Assembly (NCBI RefSeq): GCF_001277215.2
Contig: NZ_CP013940.1
Coordinates: forward strand, 1,860,001 to 1,924,000
Direction of reading: 5' to 3'
Length of the DNA: 64,000 bases
From: Cronobacter malonaticus LMG 23826
Lineage (GTDB): Bacteria; Pseudomonadota; Gammaproteobacteria; Enterobacterales; Enterobacteriaceae
The stretch's first letter is position 1. The number at the start of each line of letters is the position of its first letter. A program made the translations under genes and the position numbers. Positions 27,131 to 35,315 of the stretch are shown piece by piece. The notes below the pieces were generated by a model. It saw nothing but the letters and a program-made list of their open reading frames with translations. It ran no database searches and was not told the DNA's origin.

Positions 27131-27817
27131 ATCATTCTCCTCATGTTGTTGGTCGTACTTATTACAGCAGTGCGTGACTGCTATCGAAAAGGTATTGGTA
27201 ACTGTAGATAAAGTGTTTTTATCCTGCAAGCCGTGAAGGCGACAAAAATAACGAAATTCAGAAAACTGTCTGAATTGTGGTTGAATTTTATTGTCCTTTC
27301 ACTTTGTATTTTTGGTGCATTTACGGTTCGCCTGGTTTGATTTTTTAATTAAAATACGAAGCGGTGGTATAAATAATAATCACAATATTTAGCCAGTAAT
27401 AAAATGAATATTATGAAAAATATCGTCATATTTTGACGTATTTATTTTGGACACGACTGACGTCACATTCAGGCCCGACGTGCAACGACTCGCAAGCGGT
27501 GGAGGCAAAGGCCGGGAGACCACGGGGTACGGGCAACAAGGGCGGTACGGCAGAAAAGGGGTTCATCCATGAACCCTGTTTCCCTGGTGATGGCAAAGCA
27601 TGCCTCAGCTATCGCCAAGGTCTGAAATAAGCGTAGACGGGAAATATTGCGACACATAATTATTTTTTATTTTAAGTGTTTTCTGGTGCAGTTTAGCGGA
27701 AAACCATCAATTAAAATGTATTAATAATACACACTTGAATAAGTTAAATGTGTTGTAATGATAAACCACAGATATAAGGTGGTTATCAGGAAAGGCGTTG
27801 TTCTTGTGAAAGATAAA
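27131..27817. other. AT-rich intergenic region with a small hairpin
   Basis: About 690 bases without a gene I can support. The ends are strongly AT-rich, but 27460-27630 is a GC-rich patch. This patch contains a hairpin GGGTTCA-TCCA-TGAACCC (27559-27576) and a 65-codon plus-strand frame (27433-27630) that lacks a ribosome site. A small RNA or decayed insertion are both possible; neither is shown. Confidence 0.4.
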
Positions 27818-27849
27818 CGGTTTCCGGTGTTTTTATTCACCGGAAACCG
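27818..27849 (-). terminator. Terminator of the EAL-domain gene
   Basis: A 12-pair stem, CGGTTTCCGGTG with its complement, around an eight-base AT loop, four bases beyond the stop of the minus-strand gene at 27854. On the minus strand a T-rich tract follows. Confidence 0.75.
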
Positions 27850-27853
27850 AGAG

Positions 27854-29605
27854 TTATATCCACTGTGCGATATATTCCGGCTCCACCGGACGCGAGAAGA
27901 AATAGCCCTGTGCTTCATCACAGCCAAACTCCAGCAGCAGACGCGCGGTCTCGGCATCCTCCACGCCTTCCGCCAGCACTACGTAATCCAGCTCTTTCAG
28001 CATCTGGATAACGTTACGCACGATAATCTGGCTGCTGCGCTCCTGCGCGATGCTGGATGTGAGCGAGCGGTCGAGCTTGATGATGTCGATAGGGATGCGG
28101 CGCAGGTAGTTGATGTTGCTGTAGCCCGCGCCAAAGTCGTCCAGCAGGATCTTAAAGCCGCGTAGTTTGAGCATATCCATCTCGCAGAGCGCGGTTTCGC
28201 TCTCCAGCGCTTTTTCGGTTTCCAGACATTCGATTCGAATATCGTTGGTCGAAAGCCCGGCGCGCAGTACACGCTCTTCCAGCGCGTCGGCAAACCCGCT
28301 TCGGGAGAGATCGCTAACGCTGATATTGACGGACAACGGCAGGGTGATCCCCTCTTTGCGCCATTTCTGGAGCTGTTGGAGCGCAGCGCCAATCACCCAT
28401 TGCGTTATCTCTTCCATCAGACTGGTATTTTGCGCCAGCGGAATAAACACTCCCGGTGGGATATCCCCGCGCGTCGGATGACGCCAGCGGAGCAGCGCTT
28501 CCGCGCCGACCGCCCGGTTCGTGCTGAGTTTGATTTTTGGCTGATACATCAGATAGAGGCCGCGGTTTTTGGCGATGCTCTCACTGAGATCGTGCAGCAG
28601 CTGGAAATCGACGTTGCGCTTCTCATCGCGCTTAGCGTCAAAAACCATATGACGCTTGTTAAGCCAGATGGCTTCATGCAGCGCGCTGATGGCGCGACGC
28701 AGCGCCTCGTTGGGCGAGGTTTTCTCGGGCTGCCAGGCCACTTCGCCCGCGAAAATATTCAGCCGTATATTAATGCCCTGCAACATCCGCGCGTTAACCA
28801 CCGGCAGTACCGCGGCGTTACGGCGAATGGCTTTCTGGTTGCGCGTTTTAAGGAGCAGCGCGTAGCGGCCTGTCGCCACGTTATAGAGCACCGTCTCGTT
28901 TTTCAGGCGCAGCTTCATGCGCAGCAGCGGGCCGAGATCGTTAAGCAGCGTCTCCAGCGCCGGCATACCGAGCGAACGCGCCAGCTCATACGCGGTCGGC
29001 ATGTCGATGCAGTCGAAAATCATCAGCGTATAGCGCTCGGTGCTGCCGCTGGCGGAAAGCCGTTCCATATCAGCCAGCAGTTTCTGGCAGTTAGGGAGGC
29101 GGGTCACCGGGTCTAAAAAGCCGACCGCGTTTAAGGTCTCAAGCCAGGCACCGGTCAGCCCGGCGATAAGCGTGAGCGTGCGGGCGCGCTCCTCGTCAAA
29201 CAGCTGCGCCACGGTATCTGTCATGCCGATGGTGCCGGTCAGGGTGCCGTCGCGCGTGCGCAGCGGCGCCAGGGCGTAGAAACGCAGATCCGGGGAGGCA
29301 GCGGCCAGCGGATGCAGACGCGCCTGCGCATCCAGCGCCGTGTCACAGCACCAGACCGGCTCGTTGTGCGTACATAACGACTGCGTCAAAACCGACGCGT
29401 CGATTTGCAACGGTTCAGGATGCGCGAGATGCACCGGCAGGCCCGCTTTATCCACCACGGCGATAAAACAGCCAGGAATGCCGAGCGCAAGGCTTGCAAG
29501 CCTCGCAAATTGCAGCAGTACCGGGTCCTGATGCCCGTGATTTCCCCGGAGCATATCCAGGGCTGCCATGCGTCTGGCATCTTTTCTGTCGATGTGGCTA
29601 AACAT
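27854..29605 (-). CDS. GAF - degenerate GGDEF - EAL protein, predicted cyclic-di-GMP phosphodiesterase
   Basis: Soluble 583-residue signalling protein. A GAF-like sensor domain covers about 25-160, followed by a GGDEF domain whose active-site loop is lost (TGRYALLLK, 245-253). The C-terminal EAL domain (about 345-583) keeps the residues needed for hydrolysis: Glu369 in the EAL motif, Asn427, Asp489-Asp490 in DDFGAGYSN, Lys510, the glutamates of AEGVED and Gln566. It should therefore degrade c-di-GMP, with the GAF and dead GGDEF as regulatory modules. No membrane segments are visible. It is monocistronic with its own terminator. Confidence 0.88.
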   Translation of the reverse strand: MFSHIDRKDARRMAALDMLRGNHGHQDPVLLQFARLASLALGIPGCFIAVVDKAGLPVHLAHPEPLQIDASVLTQSLCTHNEPVWCCDTALDAQARLHPLAAASPDLRFYALAPLRTRDGTLTGTIGMTDTVAQLFDEERARTLTLIAGLTGAWLETLNAVGFLDPVTRLPNCQKLLADMERLSASGSTERYTLMIFDCIDMPTAYELARSLGMPALETLLNDLGPLLRMKLRLKNETVLYNVATGRYALLLKTRNQKAIRRNAAVLPVVNARMLQGINIRLNIFAGEVAWQPEKTSPNEALRRAISALHEAIWLNKRHMVFDAKRDEKRNVDFQLLHDLSESIAKNRGLYLMYQPKIKLSTNRAVGAEALLRWRHPTRGDIPPGVFIPLAQNTSLMEEITQWVIGAALQQLQKWRKEGITLPLSVNISVSDLSRSGFADALEERVLRAGLSTNDIRIECLETEKALESETALCEMDMLKLRGFKILLDDFGAGYSNINYLRRIPIDIIKLDRSLTSSIAQERSSQIIVRNVIQMLKELDYVVLAEGVEDAETARLLLEFGCDEAQGYFFSRPVEPEYIAQWI

Positions 29606-29809
29606 AAGGGGTGCTACCTTTAAGCACGGCTTCTTTTATGGCGCGAGCGCCTCGGGCTTTGACTGTCAACGCGGGCGTTGTGTTATCTGCATCATCGGCA
29701 AGGGCGCGCGGAGCTTTAACGCTAAGCGCGCGTTCACCCTAAATTGCCAGGCGGATACGGCGTGAGGGGTTACGTCAACGCGCCCGGTAAAATTGTGCGT
29801 CAGGCAGGG

Positions 29810-30001
29810 TCAGAAATAGCGGCGCGCTGGCCACTTCATACACGCAAAACACCACCAGGCGACGATATTGAGGCCAGGCAGCGTCAGCAATAGCGCCATC
29901 GACCAGCCGAAGCCTGCGCGCGTGGCGATTTTGTAAGAAGGGATAAAAATCAGCAGCCAGACCGTAAAGGCCAGCGCCAGCGTGGGTATTCCAGGCAGCA
30001 T
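29810..30001 (-). CDS. Small two-helix membrane protein
   Basis: Unrecognised 63-residue protein. The start at 30001 is preceded by GGGGAAG at good spacing; an upstream in-frame ATG at 30019 lacks a ribosome site. Two hydrophobic helices (about residues 6-26 and 34-56) are joined by a short basic loop (KIATRAGFGW), and the end is positively charged (KWPARRYF). This fits a small inner-membrane protein with both ends facing the cytoplasm. Neighbours do not suggest a role. Confidence 0.65.
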   Translation of the reverse strand: MLPGIPTLALAFTVWLLIFIPSYKIATRAGFGWSMALLLTLPGLNIVAWWCFACMKWPARRYF

Positions 30002-30073
30002 AGGTTCTTCCCCGTCCATTTTCAGAAGGTTATCGGCAGGGCAGGGAATAAGTTGAGAATTTTCTGAAAGCTG

Positions 30074-30397
30074 TCAGCGAACGGCGAGAACCGTCAGCGG
30101 CGCGCGCAGCATGGTGAAAAGCTGAAACTGACTGGCGTCGGAGACATCGCGCAGCACATCGCCATTGCGATAGACCAGATTTTTGATATGCCCGAGCTGG
30201 CGCCAGACCACAATCGCCGAGGCGATAAGCGAACAGTTCTGTTCCGTCTGAATACACTCAAGCGTCGCGTACTGGGAATCATCCAGTTGATTAATAAAGA
30301 CCTGTAGCGCATCAGCGGGAATAATGGCTTTAATGTCATCAAGCATAACGTCGCTGACGGTGTGGGAAAGACGTAACGTAACGCGCGGGGTTCTCAT
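30074..30397 (-). CDS. Hypothetical protein, 107 residues
   Basis: Unrecognised soluble protein beginning MRTPRVTLRLSHTVSDVM. No signal peptide or membrane segment is visible; there are two cysteines and a mixed helix/strand pattern. No strong ribosome site precedes the ATG at 30397; an alternative ATG at 30346 would give 90 residues. It is divergent from the OrtT-type toxin gene across 201 bases. It does not resemble the GhoS antitoxin, so I do not propose a toxin-antitoxin pair. Confidence 0.6.
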   Translation of the reverse strand: MRTPRVTLRLSHTVSDVMLDDIKAIIPADALQVFINQLDDSQYATLECIQTEQNCSLIASAIVVWRQLGHIKNLVYRNGDVLRDVSDASQFQLFTMLRAPLTVLAVR

Positions 30398-30499
30398 TGC
30401 GGTAGGTCGGCCCTGACTTGTTAAATTTATAAGCAGGATTACGTTAACACATCACGTGCAGATTTGATTCATCCTCTTTTATGGCGAGAGAAGGGTGAA

Positions 30500-30547
30500 G
30501 CAGATCAACTTTTTCTGTGGAATGGCCTTAACTGATACTTGATCTGC
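30500..30547. promoter_or_regulatory. Inverted repeat and FNR-like half-site upstream of ortT
   Basis: GCAGATCAA (30500-30508) and its exact complement TTGATCTGC (30539-30547) are separated by 30 bases. The right arm also begins TTGATCTGCGTCAT, an 8-of-10 match to the FNR box. A smaller inverted repeat TCGCA-TAT-TGCGA follows at 30559-30571. Operator function is inference. Confidence 0.4.
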
Positions 30548-30598
30548 GTCATAAAAAATCGCATATTGCGACCGCATTCTCAGTATGGATACGCAATC

Positions 30599-30772
30599 AT
30601 GACGCTCTATCAACATATGCTCGTGTTTTACGCCGTCATGGCGGCAATCGCGGCGCTCATTACCTTTTTTATCGCCAAAGACAAAACCAGCATTAAGCTG
30701 CTTTGCGCGACGCTTATCGGCGCGACCTGGCCGATGAGTTTCCCTGTCGCCCTGCTGGTGGCGCTGTTTTAA
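30599..30772 (+). CDS. ortT: OrtT/GhoT-family membrane toxin
   Basis: Small inner-membrane toxin-like protein of 57 residues, the same length as E. coli OrtT (YdcX) and GhoT, which disturb the membrane and lower proton-motive force under stress. Recognised by the conserved start TLYQHMLVFYAVMAAIA and end GATWPMSFPVALLVALF. Two hydrophobic segments (about 8-25 and 32-57) flank a short charged loop, AKDKTS. I chose the ATG at 30599; the frame is open upstream to 30539 but that part covers the inverted repeats. No GhoS-type antitoxin gene is adjacent. Confidence 0.85.
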   Translation: MTLYQHMLVFYAVMAAIAALITFFIAKDKTSIKLLCATLIGATWPMSFPVALLVALF

Positions 30773-30850
30773 TCCTCAAAGGCATCGCTTCGGCTTGAAA
30801 TTCCTGCGCAATGTATCACCATAAAGCCAGTTGAATCACCGGAGCGAACG

Positions 30851-31054
30851 ATGCTGCCTGAAAATTACCCCTCCCGCACCGATGCGGAAAAACGCCTGCT
30901 GGCGGTCAATGCCGCCCTTGAACTGATCAAAGCCTCTGTGGCGGCCCCGAATGGTTATGAAGGGCGCGATAAGCTTGCCAAAGATATCGAATATACCCGT
31001 CACCACCTGGCTGAACTGGCTGACGCCATCCAGGCGGCGCTGGAAAGCCGTTAA
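30851..31054 (+). CDS. Small hypothetical helical protein
   Basis: Unrecognised 67-residue protein beginning MLPENYPSRTDAEKRLLA. It is rich in Ala, Glu and Leu and appears to be two amphipathic helices without signal or membrane segment. GGAG lies seven bases before the ATG. It is 39 bases ahead of zntB on the same strand and may be cotranscribed with it. No function can be given. Confidence 0.7.
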   Translation: MLPENYPSRTDAEKRLLAVNAALELIKASVAAPNGYEGRDKLAKDIEYTRHHLAELADAIQAALESR

Positions 31055-31093
31055 GCGTACACGGCGATTTTGAACTGAACATCAGGAGACGCG

Positions 31094-32077
31094 ATGGAGG
31101 CCATTAAAGGCTCTGAAGTCAATGTGCCGGACGCGGTCATCGCCTGGCTGCTGGATGGCCGCGGTGGTGTGAAGCCGTTGCAGGATGACGCTATTATCGA
31201 TAAAGACCAGCCCTGCTGGCTGCATCTGAATTATGCCAACCCGGAGAGCGCGCAGTGGCTCGCTGAGACGCCGCTGCTACCAAACCTGGTGCGTGACGCG
31301 CTGGCGGGCGAAAGTTTGCGCCCACGCGTGACGCGCATGGGCGACGGTACGCTGATTACGCTGCGCTGCATCAACGGCAGCACCGACGAGCGACCCGATC
31401 AGCTGGTGGCGATGCGGCTCTATATCGATGAACGGCTTATCGTCTCCACGCGCCAGCGTAAAGTGCTGGCGCTTGACGATATCATTCACGACCTCAACGA
31501 GGGCAGCGGCCCGGCGGATGTCGGCGGCTGGCTGGTGGACGCCTGCGACGCGCTGACCGATCACGCCAGCGAATTTATCGAAGAGCTGCACGATAAAATC
31601 ATCGATCTCGAAGACAATCTGCTGGAAGAGATCGTGCCGCCGCGCGGCGTGCTGGCGCTGCTGCGCAAGCAGTTGATTGTAATGCGCCGCTACATGTCGC
31701 CGCAGCGCGATGTTTTTTCTCGCCTCGCCAGCGAGCGTTTTAGCTGGATGACGGACGATCACCGCCGCCGGATGCAGGATATCGCCGACCGTCTTGGCCG
31801 CGGACTGGATGAGATCGACGCCTGTATCGCGCGTACTGCGGTGATGTCCGACGAGATTTCCCAGACGATGCAGGAATCGCTGTCGCGCCGCAGTTATACG
31901 ATGTCGCTGATGGCGATGGTCTTTTTGCCCAGCACGTTTCTCACTGGCCTGTTTGGCGTCAACCTCGGCGGTATTCCCGGCGGCGGATGGCACCTCGGGT
32001 TCAGCGTGTTTTGCGTGGCGCTGGTGTTGCTGATTGGTGGTGTTACGTGGTGGTTACATCGAAGTAAATGGTTGTAA
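31094..32077 (+). CDS. zntB: Zinc transporter ZntB (CorA family)
   Basis: Inner-membrane pentameric transporter of the CorA metal-ion family, moving zinc. The 327 residues match E. coli in length. A large cytoplasmic alpha/beta domain and long stalk helix occupy about 1-265. Two C-terminal transmembrane helices follow, with the CorA-type pore signature GVN in [10 protein letters not shown] between them, and a basic tail (HRSKWL). Protein sequence is almost identical to E. coli. It precedes fnrS, as in E. coli. Confidence 0.97.
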   Translation: MEAIKGSEVNVPDAVIAWLLDGRGGVKPLQDDAIIDKDQPCWLHLNYANPESAQWLAETPLLPNLVRDALAGESLRPRVTRMGDGTLITLRCINGSTDERPDQLVAMRLYIDERLIVSTRQRKVLALDDIIHDLNEGSGPADVGGWLVDACDALTDHASEFIEELHDKIIDLEDNLLEEIVPPRGVLALLRKQLIVMRRYMSPQRDVFSRLASERFSWMTDDHRRRMQDIADRLGRGLDEIDACIARTAVMSDEISQTMQESLSRRSYTMSLMAMVFLPSTFLTGLFGVNLGGIPGGGWHLGFSVFCVALVLLIGGVTWWLHRSKWL

Positions 32078-32123
32078 AAAAACGCCTTTCAACCGCGCCA
32101 TTGCAGTAAAAACACCCACGAGT

Positions 32124-32137
32124 TTGAGCGATATCAA
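32124..32137 (+). promoter_or_regulatory. FNR box of the fnrS promoter
   Basis: TTGAGCGATATCAA matches 9 of 10 defined positions of TTGAT-N4-ATCAA. Its centre is 42-43 bases before the inferred fnrS start, the class II activation distance, so anaerobic induction by FNR is expected. Confidence 0.85.
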
Positions 32138-32172
32138 AAAATGCCGGGCGGTTTCGCGGCATCATTCTTGTC

Positions 32173-32294
32173 GCAGGTGAATGCAACGTCAAGCGATGGG
32201 CGTTGCGCTCCATATTGTCTTACTTCCTTTTTTGAATTACTGCATAGCACAATTGATTCGTACGATGCCGGCTTAATTAAGTCGGCTTTTTTTT
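32173..32294 (+). ncRNA. fnrS: Small regulatory RNA FnrS
   Basis: Hfq-dependent small RNA made under anaerobic conditions; in E. coli it represses mRNAs such as sodA, sodB, cydDC, gpmA and folX. The 122 bases begin GCAGGTGAATGC and agree with my memory of the E. coli RNA almost base for base up to the terminator, including the central single-stranded TTACTTCCTTTTTTGAATT region. It ends in the terminator GCCGGC-TTAATTAA-GTCGGC plus eight T. An FNR box stands at class II distance upstream and the neighbour is zntB, as in E. coli. Confidence 0.93.
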
Positions 32295-32393
32295 GCCCGT
32301 TTCTTGTGGTCTGATCCGCGCGCCGCCGCGCTTTTCCCTTCTGTGACGCATCTTCTACGCTTAAGGTATCTGCCACGTAAAGAGGAAGCGACT

Positions 32394-32543
32394 ATGCAGC
32401 ATCTGTATCAGACCCGCATGAGCGATCCGGTGCCCATCGATCCCGTACCGGTGCCGGACCCGATCCCAACGCCGCAGCCCGTGCCCGATCCGCCATCGCC
32501 CGACCCGCGTCCTATCGACGACCCACCGCCGCATATGCGTTAA
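32394..32543 (+). CDS. Proline-rich microprotein
   Basis: Unrecognised 49-residue protein, about 40% proline. After MQHLYQTRMSD it consists of short P-x-P units (PVPIDPVPVPDPIP, then PTPQPVPDPPSPDPRP), with Asp as the main other residue and no hydrophobic segment. An AGAGGAAG ribosome site is well placed before the ATG. It lies 100 bases after fnrS and is convergent with ttcA. An extended polyproline-II conformation is likely; function unknown. Ribosome stalling at PP pairs near the end could be relevant. Confidence 0.7.
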   Translation: MQHLYQTRMSDPVPIDPVPVPDPIPTPQPVPDPPSPDPRPIDDPPPHMR

Positions 32544-32550
32544 GCGCGCA

Positions 32551-32575
32551 AAAAAAAGCCCTCCGCGGGGAGGGC
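32551..32575 (-). terminator. Terminator of ttcA
   Basis: Stem GCCCTCC / GGAGGGC with a four-base loop. On the minus strand it is followed by a run of at least seven T, eight bases beyond the ttcA stop. Confidence 0.85.
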
Positions 32576-32582
32576 ATCAGGC

Positions 32583-33515
32583 TTATTTGATTTCCAGCAC
32601 GTCGAGGCGCTGCATCGGCGGGGCCTCTTCATCTTCCGGCGCCCAGCCTGCGGGCTTCATCGGGATCTCTTCACGGTCGAACGCCAGATCGCCGCCGTTC
32701 ACCACTTCAGAGCCGTGATGAATGCCTTTGAAATCGAACAGTTCGGTGTCGCACAGGTGCGACGGCACCACATTCTGCATCGCGCTGAACATGGTTTCGA
32801 TACGGCCCGGATAACGTTTATCCCAGTCGCGAAGCATATCGGCGATCACCTGACGCTGCAGGTTGGGCTGCGAGCCGCACAGGTTGCACGGGATAATCGG
32901 GAAACCTTTCGCCTGCGAGAAACGCTCAATGTCTTTTTCACGGCAGTAGGCGAGCGGGCGAATCACGATGTGCTTACCGTCGTCGCTCATCAGCTTCGGC
33001 GGCATGCCTTTCATTTTGCCGCCGTAAAACATGTTCAGGAACAGCGTTTGCAGAATGTCGTCACGGTGATGGCCGAGCGCGATTTTGGTCGCGCCAAGCT
33101 CGGTGGCGGTGCGGTAAAGAATGCCGCGACGCAGACGCGAGCAGAGCGAGCAGGTGGTTTTCCCCTCCGGGATCTTCTCTTTGACGATCCCATAGGTATT
33201 TTCCTCAACGATTTTATATTCCACGCCAAGTGATGACAGATACTCCGGCAGAATATGCTCCGGGAAACCCGGCTGTTTCTGGTCGAGGTTTACCGCCACC
33301 AGCGAAAAGTTAACCGGCGCGCTCTGCTGCAAATTGCGCAGAATTTCCAGCATCGTGTAGCTGTCTTTACCGCCGGAGAGGCAGACCATAATCCGATCGC
33401 CTTCTTCAATCATATTGTAATCGGCGATGGCCTCCCCGACATTGCGGCGCAGGCGCTTCTGCAATTTGTTGAGGTTGTACTGCTCTTTTTTACTAATTTC
33501 TTGAATTTCAGACAT
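32583..33515 (-). CDS. ttcA: tRNA 2-thiocytidine biosynthesis protein TtcA
   Basis: Iron-sulfur enzyme that thiolates C32 of several tRNAs. The 310 residues (E. coli 311) include the PP-loop SGGKDS (about 48-53) for ATP binding, two cysteines in TTCSLC and one in PCNLCG that hold the cluster, and HHRDD. In E. coli the Rac prophage integrates inside this gene; here the frame is uninterrupted and no prophage genes follow. Confidence 0.97.
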   Translation of the reverse strand: MSEIQEISKKEQYNLNKLQKRLRRNVGEAIADYNMIEEGDRIMVCLSGGKDSYTMLEILRNLQQSAPVNFSLVAVNLDQKQPGFPEHILPEYLSSLGVEYKIVEENTYGIVKEKIPEGKTTCSLCSRLRRGILYRTATELGATKIALGHHRDDILQTLFLNMFYGGKMKGMPPKLMSDDGKHIVIRPLAYCREKDIERFSQAKGFPIIPCNLCGSQPNLQRQVIADMLRDWDKRYPGRIETMFSAMQNVVPSHLCDTELFDFKGIHHGSEVVNGGDLAFDREEIPMKPAGWAPEDEEAPPMQRLDVLEIK

Positions 33516-33798
33516 TTAAAAGTGGCTCAGTTCTGCGTTGCGGCGCGCCCTGGCGGATTGCCCGGCGCGTGTATTCACCGTTGGCTTGCCCGCGCGCGGC
33601 ATAAATCGCCGCTTGCGCCAGCAGGCCCGAATATTGTTCCTGTGCGTGGCGTGTATGGTACGGATTACGGCGACGAATACCAGCGCGTTTTGCGCAGCGC
33701 CGCCTGTTTTGAAGCGGTAACAATTTGCTGCCACACTGAGAAAGATCGGATGCCGGGCCTGAGTGCCTGCGGCGGGGATAATCACAACGGGAGGGGCT

Positions 33799-34911
33799 AT
33801 GCGTCTGGCGTCTTATAACGTAGAAAACCTGTTCGATCGCGCGCGCGTGATGTCGCAGAGCAGCTGGTCGCAGGGGCGGCCGGTGCTGGAAAAATTCGCG
33901 CGGCTGAATGAACTGCTCGGCGAAATCACCTACAGCGATGCCAGTAAGAAAGAGATGGTAAAGCTGATGGTGGCGCTCGGGCTTGAGAAATCGGACACCG
34001 GGCCGTTTGTCATTCTGCGTCGCAACCGTGGCAACCTGCTGAAGCGCCCGCGCGACGGCGGTATCGAGATTATCGCCAGCGGCCGCGCCGACTGGGTCGG
34101 CTCGCTTGAGCTTATCGAATCGCCGGTCGATGAAGTCGCCATGCGCATCACCGCCAAAGTGATGCGCGATCTTAACGCCGATGTGCTGGCGGTGGTGGAG
34201 GCCGAGAGCCGTCCGGCGCTGGCGGCGTTTAACCAGGAGATTATCGCGGCGCTCGGCGGCGAGCCGTTTCGTCACGTCATGGTTATCGACGGCAACGACA
34301 GCCGCGGCATTGACGTCGGCCTGCTTACCGGCGCGGAGTATCCCATCGGGCCGATGCGCAGCCACGTGGACGATCGCGACGCGCGCGGCCAGCTGATTTT
34401 TTCACGCGACTGCCCGGAATATTCGGTGCCGCTGAAAGGCGGCGACACGCTGTGGGTGATGGTGAATCATCTGAAGAGTAAAGGCTACGGCGGCAAAGCG
34501 GATTCCGATGCCCGGCGTAAAGCGCAGGCGCAGCGGGTGGCGGAAATCTACCAGGCGCGCCGCGCCGCTGGCGAGCAATTTATCGCCATCGCAGGCGATT
34601 TCAACGACACGCCGGAGAGCGACACCCTGGCACCGCTCCTGAAAGAGACCGATCTGCGCGATGCCTTCACGCATCCGGCGTTCGATAACGGCGGATATCC
34701 CGGCACCTGGGGCAACAGCGCCAAAAACAACAAGCTCGATTACATTCTACTGTCACCTGCGCTCTGGGAGCGCGTCACCGCGGGTGGCGTTATTCGTAAA
34801 GGTATGTGGCCCGGCGAGCGGCCGGTCAAATGGGAGGTTTACCCGGAGCTGAAAAAGCCGCAGCAGGCCGGCTCCGATCACGCGGCACTGTGGGTGGATC
34901 TCAATATTTAA
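33799..34911 (+). CDS. Endonuclease/exonuclease/phosphatase-family protein
   Basis: Member of the metal-dependent DNase I-like superfamily, 370 residues from the ATG at 33799 (GGGAGGGG upstream). The fold markers appear in order: ASYNVENLFDR (metal Asn), VVEAESRPAL (metal Glu), VNHLKSKGYGG (catalytic His), AIAGDFNDTPESD (metal Asp and Asn) and SDHAALWV (final Asp-His). No signal peptide is visible, so it is probably cytoplasmic. Substrate is unknown: nucleic acid, phospholipid or phosphoinositide-type esters are all possible. It stands alone between ttcA and an SDR gene and is not at this place in E. coli. Confidence 0.85.
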   Translation: MRLASYNVENLFDRARVMSQSSWSQGRPVLEKFARLNELLGEITYSDASKKEMVKLMVALGLEKSDTGPFVILRRNRGNLLKRPRDGGIEIIASGRADWVGSLELIESPVDEVAMRITAKVMRDLNADVLAVVEAESRPALAAFNQEIIAALGGEPFRHVMVIDGNDSRGIDVGLLTGAEYPIGPMRSHVDDRDARGQLIFSRDCPEYSVPLKGGDTLWVMVNHLKSKGYGGKADSDARRKAQAQRVAEIYQARRAAGEQFIAIAGDFNDTPESDTLAPLLKETDLRDAFTHPAFDNGGYPGTWGNSAKNNKLDYILLSPALWERVTAGGVIRKGMWPGERPVKWEVYPELKKPQQAGSDHAALWVDLNI

Positions 34912-35315
34912 ACCAGCGGCGACAAAAAACGGGCTACGCGATATCAGCGCTGGCCCGGATTAATCCGCGTTTTCTCACCGGGTGAAAGAATAATATAAGC
35001 CAGTACGCCGCGCGTTATATTTCTCTCTTTTTATAGCTGAAATATTTTCGTATAAATTATTGTTATATAAGTCGTTATACGTATGCATCTCCGCCTCGCT
35101 AATAACGCGGTTTGCGTGCTTTCAATCCACAAAAATAAACCTCCGCAGCGGATAAAAATTACCCGTCTGGTTTCCCGCTTCGCTTGCATAAATATCTCGT
35201 CAACTATACTGAAACCTGAATTTATCGTTGGCGCTGATAAGCGTCAGGTTCCTGAAACCAGGATGTCTTTCGTGTCTTTACGAGCGCGAAATGAAAAGAA
35301 ACAGGAGAACAAACC
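34912..35315. promoter_or_regulatory. Intergenic control region with a sigmaS-like -10
   Basis: 404 AT-rich bases without a supported gene. CTATACT at 35204-35210 is the extended -10 favoured by sigmaS, about 105 bases before the SDR start. A 78-codon frame from 35083 overlaps this and has no ribosome site, so it is not called. Confidence 0.4.

Noticed and set aside
27433..27630. 65-codon plus-strand frame, and a shorter 18-codon frame starting at the hairpin at 27570
   Set aside because: No ribosome site for either and no recognisable toxin or leader peptide; kept only as a composition anomaly.
30074..30772. GhoS-GhoT type V toxin-antitoxin pair
   Set aside because: The 107-residue divergent protein has no similarity to GhoS that I can see, and GhoS and GhoT are cotranscribed, not divergent.
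32583..33515. Prophage integrated in ttcA, as with Rac in E. coli
   Set aside because: The ttcA frame is continuous and no phage genes or attachment-site duplications are seen nearby.
33516..33798. Possible decayed gene between ttcA and the endonuclease-like gene
   Set aside because: Several short frames exist on both strands, but none has a ribosome site or recognisable sequence.
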